From Pseudescherichia sp032055545 (GTDB lineage Bacteria; Pseudomonadota; Gammaproteobacteria; Enterobacterales; Enterobacteriaceae): a DNA stretch of 64,000 nucleotides. The translations under genes and the position numbers were made by a program. Below the pieces are notes generated by a model, which was not told the DNA's origin, searched no databases, and saw only the letters and a list, made by a program, of their open reading frames with translations. The DNA lies in the NCBI GenBank assembly GCA_032055545.1, contig DAMBQR010000001.1, positions 62,001 to 126,000 of the forward strand. The letters are read 5' to 3'. Below, piece after piece: positions 1-7,636 of the stretch (positions are counted from its first letter, which is position 1; every line of letters starts with the position of its first letter).

Positions 1-1025
1 TGGTTACGGCGATACTCACCCTGGCGCTCCAGCATCCAGCCGGGATATTCGCGGGGCAGCGCGCTGACCGCATCCAGCTGTTTTAGCTCCTCGTCGCTCA
101 GGCGGATCTCCGTCGCGGCGATGTTATCCGCCAGCTGATCCGGCCGTTTTGCACCGACAATCACGCTGCTGACCACCGGCTGATGCAGCAGCCACGCCAG
201 GGCGATCTGCGCCACCGACACGCCTTTGCTCTCGGCAATGTTACGCATCACGTCCACGCAGTCGAATGCGCGCTCTTTGTCGACCGGCGGGAAGTCAAAC
301 GCCAGTCGGCGGGCGCCCTCCTCTCCGCTGCCGCTACGGTCATACTTGCCGCTCAGCAGGCCGCCAGCCAGCGGGCTCCAGACCATCAGCCCCACCCCTT
401 CGCTTTGCAGCATCGGCACCAGCTCACGCTCAAGATCCCGCCCGGCAACGGTATAGTAGGCCTGTAGCGAGGCGAAGCGGGCCAGTCCTAAGCGCTCGGA
501 GATGCCCAGCGCCTTCATGATCTGCCACGCCGCCCAGTTGGAGACGCCGATATAGCGCACGTGCCCGTGCTGAACCAGGTTATCAAGGGCGTAGAGCGTC
601 TCTTCAATCGGCGTTGCCGGATCGAAGCCATGCAGCTGATAGAGATCGATATGATCCAACTGGAGACGGCGCAGGCTCTCTTTGACGCTGCCGATAATAT
701 GGTAGCGGGAGCTGCCGCGCGAGTTGACCCCGCCGGTGCCGGTTTCGCCAAACACTTTGGTCGCCACCACCACGTCTTCGCGGGGGATCTTGAGGTTTTT
801 CAGCGCCTGGCCGGTGATCTCTTCCGAGCGCCCTTCCGAGTAGACGTTGGCGGTATCGATAAAATTGATGCCCGCCGCGAGGGCGTCGCCCACCAGCCGC
901 TCAGCGTCGTTCTGCCGCAGCTGACCAATCTTGCCCCACATGCCGCCTTCGCCGCCGAAGGTCATGGTGCCCAGGCACAGCTCAGAAACAAACAGACCGG
1001 TACTGCCAAGTTTTTGATAACGCAT
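1..1025 (-). CDS. Aldo/keto reductase, partial (3' end outside window)
   Basis: The reverse strand reads from an ATG at 1025 (preceded by GGAGCG) to the window edge without a stop. About 341 codons are visible, so only a few C-terminal residues are probably missing. The protein begins MRYQKLGSTGLFVSELCLGT, typical of the aldo/keto reductase superfamily. The visible catalytic pieces are the Asp/Tyr segment NFIDTANVYSEGRSE, the Lys in VVATKVFG and the His in DLYQLHGFD; the NADPH-binding part is VIVGAKRPDQL. It should be a cytosolic NADPH-dependent carbonyl reductase; the substrate cannot be told. It lies about 100 bases downstream of the efflux operon on the same strand and may have its own promoter. 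Confidence 0.85.
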   Translation of the reverse strand, partial: MRYQKLGSTGLFVSELCLGTMTFGGEGGMWGKIGQLRQNDAERLVGDALAAGINFIDTANVYSEGRSEEITGQALKNLKIPREDVVVATKVFGETGTGGVNSRGSSRYHIIGSVKESLRRLQLDHIDLYQLHGFDPATPIEETLYALDNLVQHGHVRYIGVSNWAAWQIMKALGISERLGLARFASLQAYYTVAGRDLERELVPMLQSEGVGLMVWSPLAGGLLSGKYDRSGSGEEGARRLAFDFPPVDKERAFDCVDVMRNIAESKGVSVAQIALAWLLHQPVVSSVIVGAKRPDQLADNIAATEIRLSDEELKQLDAVSALPREYPGWMLERQGEYRRN

Positions 1026-1128
1026 AGAACGCTCCTTTGGATGTCAGTGAGTGTTCAGTAGTTATACTCCGACGCGCCGGATCGCGAATGTGAGGATCCT
1101 GCGCGTTTCTTGCCCAATTCTCTGAACT

Positions 1129-2655
1129 TTATCCCCGCGTCGCCTCGCCAAAGACCGGATAGTCCGGTAGCTGTACGGTCTGATACGGCTCCCAGCCGCC
1201 TCCCAGCGCCTTGTAGAGCGCCACCAGATCGAGGCTGCTCTGCACCCGTGCCTGGGCGCGCTGCTGCTCGGCCTGCGCCAGCTGGCGCTGGGCATCGAGC
1301 ACGTCAATAAAGGTAGCGATCCCCTGGCGGTAGCTGTCGCTGGCGAGATCGAACGCGCTCTGCAACGCCTCAATGGTTTTGCTCAGCCCGGCTTCACGCT
1401 GCTGATCGGTGCGGTAGCTGACCAGCGCGTTCTCTACGTCACCCAGCGCGCTCAGCACCGTCTGGCGATAGTTGAGCGCCGCTGCGCCCTGCTGCGCTCG
1501 GGCCAGCTTAACGCTGGAGACCAGCCGTCCGCCCTGGAAGATGGGAATCGACACCTGCGGCCCGAAGCTGTAGAAGTGGCTGCTCCAGTCGGTCAGCCAG
1601 TCGGTTTCGCTGTTGCGCAGGCCAAACTGGCCGCTCAGGGTCAGGCTCGGGAAGAACTGGGCCACCGAGACGCCAATCTGGGCGGTGGCCGCATGCAGGT
1701 TGGCCTCGGCTTCACGCACGTCCGGACGACGGCGGGCCAGCGTTGAGGGGATCCCGGTCTGGATGATATCCGGCAGCTTCGGCAGAGGCTGCACCGACCG
1801 TAGCTCCGCATCCAGCGCGCCGGGCGGCTTGCCAATCAGGATCGCCAGGGCATTCATCGCCTGCTGCTCCTGAGCCTGGTACTGCGGCAGCTGCGCCTCC
1901 AGGTTGCCCAGCTGCGCCCGGGCATTTTCGACATCCAGCTGCGGCGATAATCCACCGCGCTGGCGGCTTTCGGTCAGGCTAAGCGTCTCCTTTGCGGTGT
2001 CGATCTGGGTGTTCATGGTGGCCAGGATACTCTGCGCCCCGCGCAGCTGGAGCCACGCACGCGCCACTTCCGCCTCCAGCGATACCAGCGCGTCGTTACG
2101 CTGTTCGATAGCCGCCCGCTGCTGGGCGTCGGCGGCCTCGACCTGGCGACGCACCTTGCCCCACAGATCCAGCTCCCACTGGGCGTCAAAGCTGCCCTGG
2201 TAAAGGTTCACCGGCTGGGTCAGCACGCCGAGGGCGTTACGTACCTCGGGGTCGGCATCCTGCAGCTGGCCGTAAACGTCGTGCGCCTTCAGCTCGCCCT
2301 CCAGCCCCAGCTGCTGCCGGGTGGCCTGTAGGTTGCCGTTGACCGCTGGCAGGAAGGCACCGCCCGCCTGGTTGATCTGCTCTCGTGCCCCGGCAATGCG
2401 CAGCACGGTCTGCTGCAGGGAGAGGTTGCCGGCGATCGCCCGCTCGATCAGGCTGTTAAGCTGCGGCGAGTTAAAGCTGGTCCACCAGCGCGGATCCACC
2501 GCCTGGGTTGAGGTTTGCGACGGCACGGTTTTATCCCCGGCGTCGTTCCAGTGGCTCACCGCAGGCGGCACGGGTTGCTGGTAGTCCGGCCCCACGGCGC
2601 AGCCCGCCAGCAGCAGGGTGAGTAACGACAGCGTCGGGGTATGTATCCTGTGCAT
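1129..2655 (-). CDS. Outer-membrane efflux lipoprotein, NodT/RND-type OMF
   Basis: The product is 508 residues. It opens with a lipoprotein signal MHRIHTPTLSLLTLLLAGC, with acylated Cys at about residue 19, followed by AVGPDYQQP, the usual start of NodT-family outer-membrane factors. Two tandem OEP halves with long Gln/Ala-rich helices follow, including GSFDAQWELDLWGKV and the conserved LARRPDV-type segment LARRRPDVREAEA. It should form the trimeric exit duct for the pump encoded just upstream. The start ATG follows GGAG and lies one base after the pump gene's stop, so the genes are translationally close. It is the third gene of an adaptor-pump-channel operon. The substrate is unknown. Confidence 0.92.
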   Translation of the reverse strand: MHRIHTPTLSLLTLLLAGCAVGPDYQQPVPPAVSHWNDAGDKTVPSQTSTQAVDPRWWTSFNSPQLNSLIERAIAGNLSLQQTVLRIAGAREQINQAGGAFLPAVNGNLQATRQQLGLEGELKAHDVYGQLQDADPEVRNALGVLTQPVNLYQGSFDAQWELDLWGKVRRQVEAADAQQRAAIEQRNDALVSLEAEVARAWLQLRGAQSILATMNTQIDTAKETLSLTESRQRGGLSPQLDVENARAQLGNLEAQLPQYQAQEQQAMNALAILIGKPPGALDAELRSVQPLPKLPDIIQTGIPSTLARRRPDVREAEANLHAATAQIGVSVAQFFPSLTLSGQFGLRNSETDWLTDWSSHFYSFGPQVSIPIFQGGRLVSSVKLARAQQGAAALNYRQTVLSALGDVENALVSYRTDQQREAGLSKTIEALQSAFDLASDSYRQGIATFIDVLDAQRQLAQAEQQRAQARVQSSLDLVALYKALGGGWEPYQTVQLPDYPVFGEATRG

Positions 2656-2656
2656 C

Positions 2657-4228
2657 TTAATGTGCTCCTGCGCTGCCTTCGCTCTTGATCGGCGAAAGCA
2701 GAAGACAAAACGGAATCAGTAGAAACGCCACGGCGCTGAGGATGGTAAAGACATCAACGTAGGCGAGAAAGCGCGACTGCTCGATCATGGTTCGGTACAT
2801 CTGCCCGGTTGCCAGCCCGAGCGGATCCCCCGGCAGCGTGGTGAAGTTGCGGATCGCCTCGGCCGTCTCGCGCACCGCCAGCTGGAACTGCTCGCTAAAG
2901 GGGGTGGTGTGGGCGCTCAAATAGGCGCTGTGCACTTGGGCGCGTTCGGTAATGGCGGCGGTTGAGAGCGAAATACCGATCGATCCGGCGACGTTACGGA
3001 ACATAGTAAACAGCGCCGCGGCGTCGGCGTTGAGCTGGCGCGGTATAGTGACAAAGGCGATGGTGGTGAGCGGCACAAAGAGGAAGCCGAGACCAATCGA
3101 CTGCGCGCTGCGGAACAGCACCAGGGTTTCGAAATCGACGTCCGGGGTCAGGTTGCGCGACCAGAAGAAGGCCACCGCCAGGCAGGTAAAGCCGAAGGCG
3201 ATAATCCACCGGGTCTGCACCACCGGCATCAGCTTTAGCACCAGCGGTATGGTCAGCACGATCAGCACCGCCCCCGGCGAGAGCACCAGCCCGGACCAGG
3301 TGGCAGTATAGCCAAGATCCTGCTGCGCCAGCTGGGGGATCACCACCGAGCTGCCGTAAAGGATCATTGCCATTCCGGCCATCAGCAGGCTGGAGACGGC
3401 AAAGTTTTTATCCTTCATGCAGTGCAGATCCACCACCGGCTTTTTGGCATACATCAGCCAGTAGATAGCCCCGATAATACCGATCAGGGTCAGCACGGCA
3501 AAGGTGCGGATAAAGTTAGAGGCGAACCAGTCGTCATCTTCCCCACGGTCCAGCATGACCTGTAAACAGCCCAGCCCCAGCGCAATCAGCCCGATGCCGG
3601 TCCAGTCAATGGAGAGTTTCTCTTCTGATTTACGCTCCCAGGGCGGATCTTCCAGCAGCTGGTAGATCGCCAGCACGGTGACGATCCCCACCGGGATATT
3701 GATAAAGAAGACCCAGCGCCAGGAGTAGTTGTCGGTGATCCAGCCCCCGAGGGTTGGCCCGAGCACCGGCGCAACGATGATCGCAATTGACGAGAGGCCA
3801 AAGGCCTTGCCACGATCCTCGGGCTTAAAGTAGTCCAGCAGCACCGACTGCTGCGTCGGCTGTAGACCCCCGCCGAAGAAACCCTGCAGGATGCGGAACA
3901 GGATGATCTCCCACAACTCGGTGGCGATCCCGCACAGGAACGAGCAGACGGTGAACATCACGATGCAGATGAGGAAGAAGCGCTTGCGGCCAAAGACGCG
4001 GCTCAGGAAGGCCGAGATTGGCAGCACAATGCCGTTCGCCACCAGGTAGCTGGTGAGTACCCAGGTGGATTCGCTGTAGCTGGCCGAGAGCGAACCAGCG
4101 ACGTGGGGCAGCGCCACGTTGATGATGGTGGTATCGAGGATCTCCATAAACACCGCGAGGGTGACGACAATCGCCACCGCCCACGGGTTACTGGCGGGAC
4201 GCCAGTTCTCATGGCTGTGATCGCTCAT
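2657..4228 (-). CDS. DHA2-family (EmrB/QacA-type) multidrug MFS transporter
   Basis: The product is 523 residues, the usual length of 14-helix DHA2 proton antiporters. The N-terminal segment AVFMEILDTTIINVALPHVAGSL carries the family Asp in helix 1 (LDTTIINVALP motif). The RVFGRKRFF loop is motif A and GPTLGGWITDNYSWRWVFFINIPVG is motif C plus the conserved WRW..FF.N.PVG segment. It is an inner-membrane drug/proton antiporter expected to work with the adaptor (4225-5358) and outer-membrane lipoprotein (1129-2655). The start overlaps the adaptor stop by 4 bases (ATGA). It resembles EmrB but is not the emrAB locus, because no emrR regulator is adjacent and the channel gene is included. Confidence 0.92.
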   Translation of the reverse strand: MSDHSHENWRPASNPWAVAIVVTLAVFMEILDTTIINVALPHVAGSLSASYSESTWVLTSYLVANGIVLPISAFLSRVFGRKRFFLICIVMFTVCSFLCGIATELWEIILFRILQGFFGGGLQPTQQSVLLDYFKPEDRGKAFGLSSIAIIVAPVLGPTLGGWITDNYSWRWVFFINIPVGIVTVLAIYQLLEDPPWERKSEEKLSIDWTGIGLIALGLGCLQVMLDRGEDDDWFASNFIRTFAVLTLIGIIGAIYWLMYAKKPVVDLHCMKDKNFAVSSLLMAGMAMILYGSSVVIPQLAQQDLGYTATWSGLVLSPGAVLIVLTIPLVLKLMPVVQTRWIIAFGFTCLAVAFFWSRNLTPDVDFETLVLFRSAQSIGLGFLFVPLTTIAFVTIPRQLNADAAALFTMFRNVAGSIGISLSTAAITERAQVHSAYLSAHTTPFSEQFQLAVRETAEAIRNFTTLPGDPLGLATGQMYRTMIEQSRFLAYVDVFTILSAVAFLLIPFCLLLSPIKSEGSAGAH

Positions 4229-5358
4229 TCCAGGGTCACCTTCGGCTCCACCGACAGCCCCAGCGGCAGCGGCGGCTGGTTAGCGTCCAGGCCCTTATCG
4301 ATAACGATCTTCACCGGCACGCGCTGGACGATCTTCACGAAGTTGCCGGTGGCGTTTTCCGACGGGAAGGCGGAGAAGCGCGAACCACTCCCCTGTTGGA
4401 TGCTGTCAATATGCCCCTCCAGCTCAAGATCCGGGTAGGCATCGACGCCGATGGTGACCTTATTGCCGGGGCGCATCCGCTCGAGCTGCGACTCTTTAAA
4501 GTTCGCTACCACCCAGATATCGGTAGAGACCAGCGAGAAGAGCGCCGTACCCGCCTGCACCAGGGTGCCGTTCTGCACGTTACGTTTAGTGACGAAGCCA
4601 TCAAAGGGGGCGCGCACTTCGGTGTAAGAGAGATTGAGGTTCGCGGTCTCCAGCTGGGCGCGGGCCTGCTCCACCTGCTGTTCCCGGGCTTCGACGTTGG
4701 TCTCCTGCTGGCGGATCTGTAAGTTGATCTGGCTTGCCACCTCCAGCTGAGCATTGGCGCTGGCAAGCTGGGCCTGCGCGCTGCGCAGCTGGGCATTGGC
4801 GCTGTCGATGTTTTGTTGGGTGGTCGCGCGCGGGTCAACGCCGCGCTGGCGGCGATAGGCGGCTTCGGCATTGGCTAAATCAGCCTTAGCCTTTAGCACC
4901 TGCGCCTGCGCTTCGTCGCGCTGGGAGGGGTACTGGACCTTCGACAGCGCCAGCTGGGCCTGGGCCTGATGCAGCTGTGCAGTTGCCAGTCCCAGCTGGG
5001 CCTGAGCCTGATCGCGCTGGGCGGTGGCGTCCCGGGGATCGATCACCACCAGCAGATCGCCCTTCTTCACCCGCTGGTTATCCTTCACCCGCAGCTCGGT
5101 TACGTAACCTGCTACCTTGGGCGCAACCGTCACCGCATCGCCTTCGGTAAAGGCGTCGTCGGTAGTCTCCTGGTTACGGGTCATAAACCACCATACCAGG
5201 GCCACGATCACCATTACCACCACCACGATACCCAGAATGATTAGCGGTTTTTTACCGGGCCGCTTACGTCCATTTTTTTGATCGTTGTTTTGATCGTTGT
5301 TTTGATCGTTATTTTTCTCTTCCTGAGCCGCGTCAGGATTCTTTTCGTTTTCAGCCAT
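4225..5358 (-). CDS. HlyD/EmrA-type periplasmic adaptor of multidrug efflux
   Basis: The product is 377 residues. It has a cytosolic polar N-terminus (about residues 1-33) with a short NDQN repeat, one membrane helix (PLIILGIVVVVMVIVALVWWF) and then the first lipoyl half (VTVAPKVAGYVTELRVKDNQRVKKGD). A long Gln/Ala coiled-coil hairpin (about residues 115-235), the second lipoyl half (LSYTEVRAPFDGFVTKRNVQNG) and a C-terminal beta-barrel follow. This is the order seen in EmrA-like membrane-fusion proteins. It should join the DHA2 pump to the NodT-type channel. It is the first gene of the operon; its promoter must lie between 5359 and about 5460. Confidence 0.92.
   Translation of the reverse strand: MAENEKNPDAAQEEKNNDQNNDQNNDQKNGRKRPGKKPLIILGIVVVVMVIVALVWWFMTRNQETTDDAFTEGDAVTVAPKVAGYVTELRVKDNQRVKKGDLLVVIDPRDATAQRDQAQAQLGLATAQLHQAQAQLALSKVQYPSQRDEAQAQVLKAKADLANAEAAYRRQRGVDPRATTQQNIDSANAQLRSAQAQLASANAQLEVASQINLQIRQQETNVEAREQQVEQARAQLETANLNLSYTEVRAPFDGFVTKRNVQNGTLVQAGTALFSLVSTDIWVVANFKESQLERMRPGNKVTIGVDAYPDLELEGHIDSIQQGSGSRFSAFPSENATGNFVKIVQRVPVKIVIDKGLDANQPPLPLGLSVEPKVTLE
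5276..5311. repeat. Three 12-bp in-frame tandem repeats in the adaptor gene
   Basis: The + strand unit TTTTGATCGTTG occurs three times in tandem; the last copy ends in A instead of G. The units are 12 bp, so each encodes four residues of the adaptor's cytosolic tail (the NDQN repeat). Gain or loss of a unit would keep the reading frame and change only tail length. Confidence 0.85.
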
Positions 5359-5459
5359 AGCGTTGCAACAGTCCTGTCGATGAACGGCGCGACAGATGCG
5401 CCGTTATCTAAAGTTAGGAGGTTGCTATACATTTGCCAGGAAAAACTGACAAATTCGCA

Positions 5460-6569
5460 TTAACTGATAATAAGTAACCCATACCCCACCAGCGCGGCCC
5501 AAATGAGCAGCGGAATGGAGTAGAGATGGAAGCGCCACCAGATGCGACGGTTGTTAGCCATCCGCAGGGCGATGAGATTCGCCAGCGAGCCGGGCAGCAG
5601 GCCGAAGCCGCCGACGTTCACGGCCCAGGCGAGCAGCTGGCTGGGCGGGACGTAGTTCAGCAGCAGGATAGTCGCCGGCACGTTGCTGATCATCTGCGAC
5701 AGGCCGATGGCCGTGAGCCACAATCCGGGCGTTGAGAGCTGCTCTACGCCGTTGAGCGATCCCTGCAAAACGGGCAGCTGCACCAGCAGATGAACGTCGA
5801 TAAACATCGCCATAAACACCAGCAGCAGCGTCCAGTCCACGCTCTTCAGCACCTTACGGGCAAGAACAGCAAAGCCCGCGGCGACGACCAGCACGCCCCA
5901 GACCTCAAGCTTCATCTCCAGCGAGATGAGGAAGACCACGTAGAGTCCCAGGCAGCTCCAGAGCAGCCGGGGCTGCCATGACGGAGCCTGGCTTCCGCTG
6001 TGGTAGGTCAGGGCCTTATTGGGAAAAAAGATCCAGCAGAGCAGCAGCAGAGTCGCCATCATCGCCAGCGCCAGCAGCGCCATCTGTCCACTAAAAGCGG
6101 CAAACGAGAGGCCGGAGCGCCCCCACAGCAGAATATTTTGCGGATTGCCGATAGGGGTCAGCAGCGAGCCGGCGTTGACCGCCAGCGCCTCAAAGATAAT
6201 CAGCCGGTTAACCGGGATTTCGCACAGCTTTCTCAGCGTCAGGGTGAGCGGCACGACAATAAACAGCGCCACGTCGTTGGTCAGGAAAGTGGAGAGCAGC
6301 GCCGCCGCCAGCGCCATGAACATCGCCAGCCGCCGCTCGGTGGCGAAGCGCCGAACCATTCTGCGGCCCAGCACGTCAAAGTAGCCACTCTGCTCCACCC
6401 CTTTGGTGAGCATCATCAGTCCGCTCAGGGTCAGGATGGTGCGCCAGTCGATCGCCCCCGGCCACGCGGCGGGATTAAAGGGGACGAAAAAACTCAGGGC
6501 GATGCCGATCAGCAGCAGCAGCTGGAGAAAGCGATCGTGCGCCAGCGCACGCACGAACGGCAGGGTCAT
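5460..6569 (-). CDS. ybiR: YbiR, putative anion/ion transporter (SLC13/ArsB-like)
   Basis: The product is 369 residues and very hydrophobic, matching E. coli YbiR in length and position. Features are WRTILTLSGLMMLTKGVEQSG near the N-terminus, FLTNDVALFIVVPL (the TNDVAL-type motif of the ion-transporter superfamily), LLTPIGNPQNILLW (the GNPQN signature) and a C-terminal SQMISNVPATILL repeat of the NvP motif. It is an inner-membrane protein with about 10-12 helices. The ATG overlaps the mntR stop (ATGA), so it is co-transcribed and co-translated with the manganese regulator. The transported ion is not established; the pairing with mntR suggests, but does not prove, a link to Mn. Confidence 0.9.
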   Translation of the reverse strand: MTLPFVRALAHDRFLQLLLLIGIALSFFVPFNPAAWPGAIDWRTILTLSGLMMLTKGVEQSGYFDVLGRRMVRRFATERRLAMFMALAAALLSTFLTNDVALFIVVPLTLTLRKLCEIPVNRLIIFEALAVNAGSLLTPIGNPQNILLWGRSGLSFAAFSGQMALLALAMMATLLLLCWIFFPNKALTYHSGSQAPSWQPRLLWSCLGLYVVFLISLEMKLEVWGVLVVAAGFAVLARKVLKSVDWTLLLVFMAMFIDVHLLVQLPVLQGSLNGVEQLSTPGLWLTAIGLSQMISNVPATILLLNYVPPSQLLAWAVNVGGFGLLPGSLANLIALRMANNRRIWWRFHLYSIPLLIWAALVGYGLLIIS

Positions 6570-7039
6570 TCCGCAGTGTGCTCCTGCTGAAGAGTAAAGA
6601 GGCGAAAACGTTCCAGCGTCTCCTCGCTGACGTGGTGCTCCATACCTTCGGCGTCGCGACGGGCGGTTTCCGGGCTGACGCCCAGCACCAGCAGAAAGCT
6701 CTCAACGATCTGGTGTCGTTCGCGGCTCTCCTGAGCCAGCTTCTCCCCTTCCGGGGTGAGAAATACGCCGCGCCAGGGGATCTGCTCAATCAGCCCCACC
6801 GTTGCCAGACGCTTGAGCATCTTGGCCACCGTCGGCTGGGAGACGCCCAGGCGGGCAGCCATATCCACCTGGCGGGCTTCCCCTACTTCGCGGATCAGAT
6901 CGGAGATCAGCTCAACATAGTCATCAATTAGCTCCCGGCGGTGCGCTTCCCGCACCTGACGAAAGCCTTCAACATGCTCTTCGACATTCACCAATTGCGT
7001 CACTTTTTTTGTTGTTGTCTTGCCTGGGCGACGGCTCAT
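6566..7039 (-). CDS. mntR: MntR, manganese-responsive DtxR-family regulator
   Basis: The product is 157 residues, near the E. coli MntR length of 155. An N-terminal tail precedes the winged helix (VDMAARLGVSQPTVAKMLKRL as recognition helix; WRGVFLTPEGEKLAQE as wing). The metal-binding and dimerisation part carries HQIVESFLLVLGV and DAEGMEHHVSEETLERF, with the E..H ligands of DtxR proteins. In E. coli, Mn-MntR represses mntH and mntS and activates mntP. The next gene ybiR overlaps its stop. A matching operator is seen at 7147-7164 in front of mntS. Confidence 0.95.
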   Translation of the reverse strand: MSRRPGKTTTKKVTQLVNVEEHVEGFRQVREAHRRELIDDYVELISDLIREVGEARQVDMAARLGVSQPTVAKMLKRLATVGLIEQIPWRGVFLTPEGEKLAQESRERHQIVESFLLVLGVSPETARRDAEGMEHHVSEETLERFRLFTLQQEHTAE

Positions 7040-7146
7040 TGGACTTCCTCATGGGTAACGCGATAAATGCATCATATACGGTTGCGTCCAGTGTAAACCA
7101 TAAGTAGACCAGCACAAAAAATTTAGGTAATAGCCATAGCTATACA

Positions 7147-7164
7147 ATATAGCCTGTGCTATAT
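7147..7164. promoter_or_regulatory. MntR box upstream of mntS
   Basis: A perfect inverted repeat, ATATAGC-CTGT-GCTATAT, lies 65 bases before the mntS start and about 108 bases before the mntR start. It has the layout of the known E. coli MntR sites (ATAGC arms around four bases). A partial extra arm (ATAGCCATAGCTAT) lies just to the left, around 7131-7144. It should repress mntS when Mn is high. Confidence 0.85.
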
Positions 7165-7228
7165 CTGTATGTAATGCAGACAACCTTCATGGATTGAACG
7201 TCACAACATCAAACAGGAGGAGGTTGAT

Positions 7229-7357
7229 ATGAACGAACTTAAGAGGTGCCTTAGCGTGTTTACCCATTCACCATTCCAGGTGCGGTTACTGTTGCTCAAT
7301 ATGCTGTGCGATATGTTCAACGGCAAACCACAGCAGGATGATAAAAAACCCCATTAA
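7229..7357 (+). CDS. mntS: MntS, manganese chaperone/regulatory small protein
   Basis: A 42-codon gene begins with ATG seven bases after AGGAGG. The product starts MNELKRCLSVFTHSPFQVRL and continues with a short hydrophobic stretch LLLLNMLCDM and a polar end rich in Gln, Asp and Lys. It aligns by eye almost residue for residue with E. coli MntS (MNEFKRCMRVFSHSPFKVRL). In E. coli, MntS is made when Mn is scarce and raises available intracellular Mn, probably by inhibiting the exporter MntP. Position between mntR and opgE is conserved, as is the MntR box upstream. It is too short for most gene finders. Confidence 0.93.
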   Translation: MNELKRCLSVFTHSPFQVRLLLLNMLCDMFNGKPQQDDKKPH

Positions 7358-7388
7358 GGCGGCGTCGCGGTACGCCGCTTCATTTTTC
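7357..7388 (+). terminator. Rho-independent terminator of mntS
   Basis: Stem GCGGCGT (7359-7365) pairs with ACGCCGC (7372-7378) around a six-base loop, followed by TTCATTTTT. It begins right at the mntS stop codon. Confidence 0.75.
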
Positions 7389-7636
7389 TGTCACACTTCT
7401 CCGCCGTACTGACGTTCAGTCATAAAAAAATCTTCTTATTTGCTGATTTTGCAACCACTCTCGCAAAAGATCCCTCTGTAAGCAGTTGATCTTCGCCCTC
7501 TCTCGCTCTATCTTCTCGCAGCCCTGCACAAATGCGGCTCGCGGATGCGGAATGCTCTCTTCTCCCAACGCCCTCTCCGGCAGGTTTTGACCCTCTACGC
7601 CAGGGTGAGCACATGGCGTTTTCGCGATACAGCTAT

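Noticed and set aside
561..1061. Long forward ORFs antisense to the aldo/keto reductase, efflux and ybiR genes (for example 561-1061, 4396-4722 and 6000-6590)
   Set aside because: They have no ribosome sites, odd composition (His/Gln/Arg rich) and lie fully opposite well-recognised genes; they are GC-rich shadow frames.
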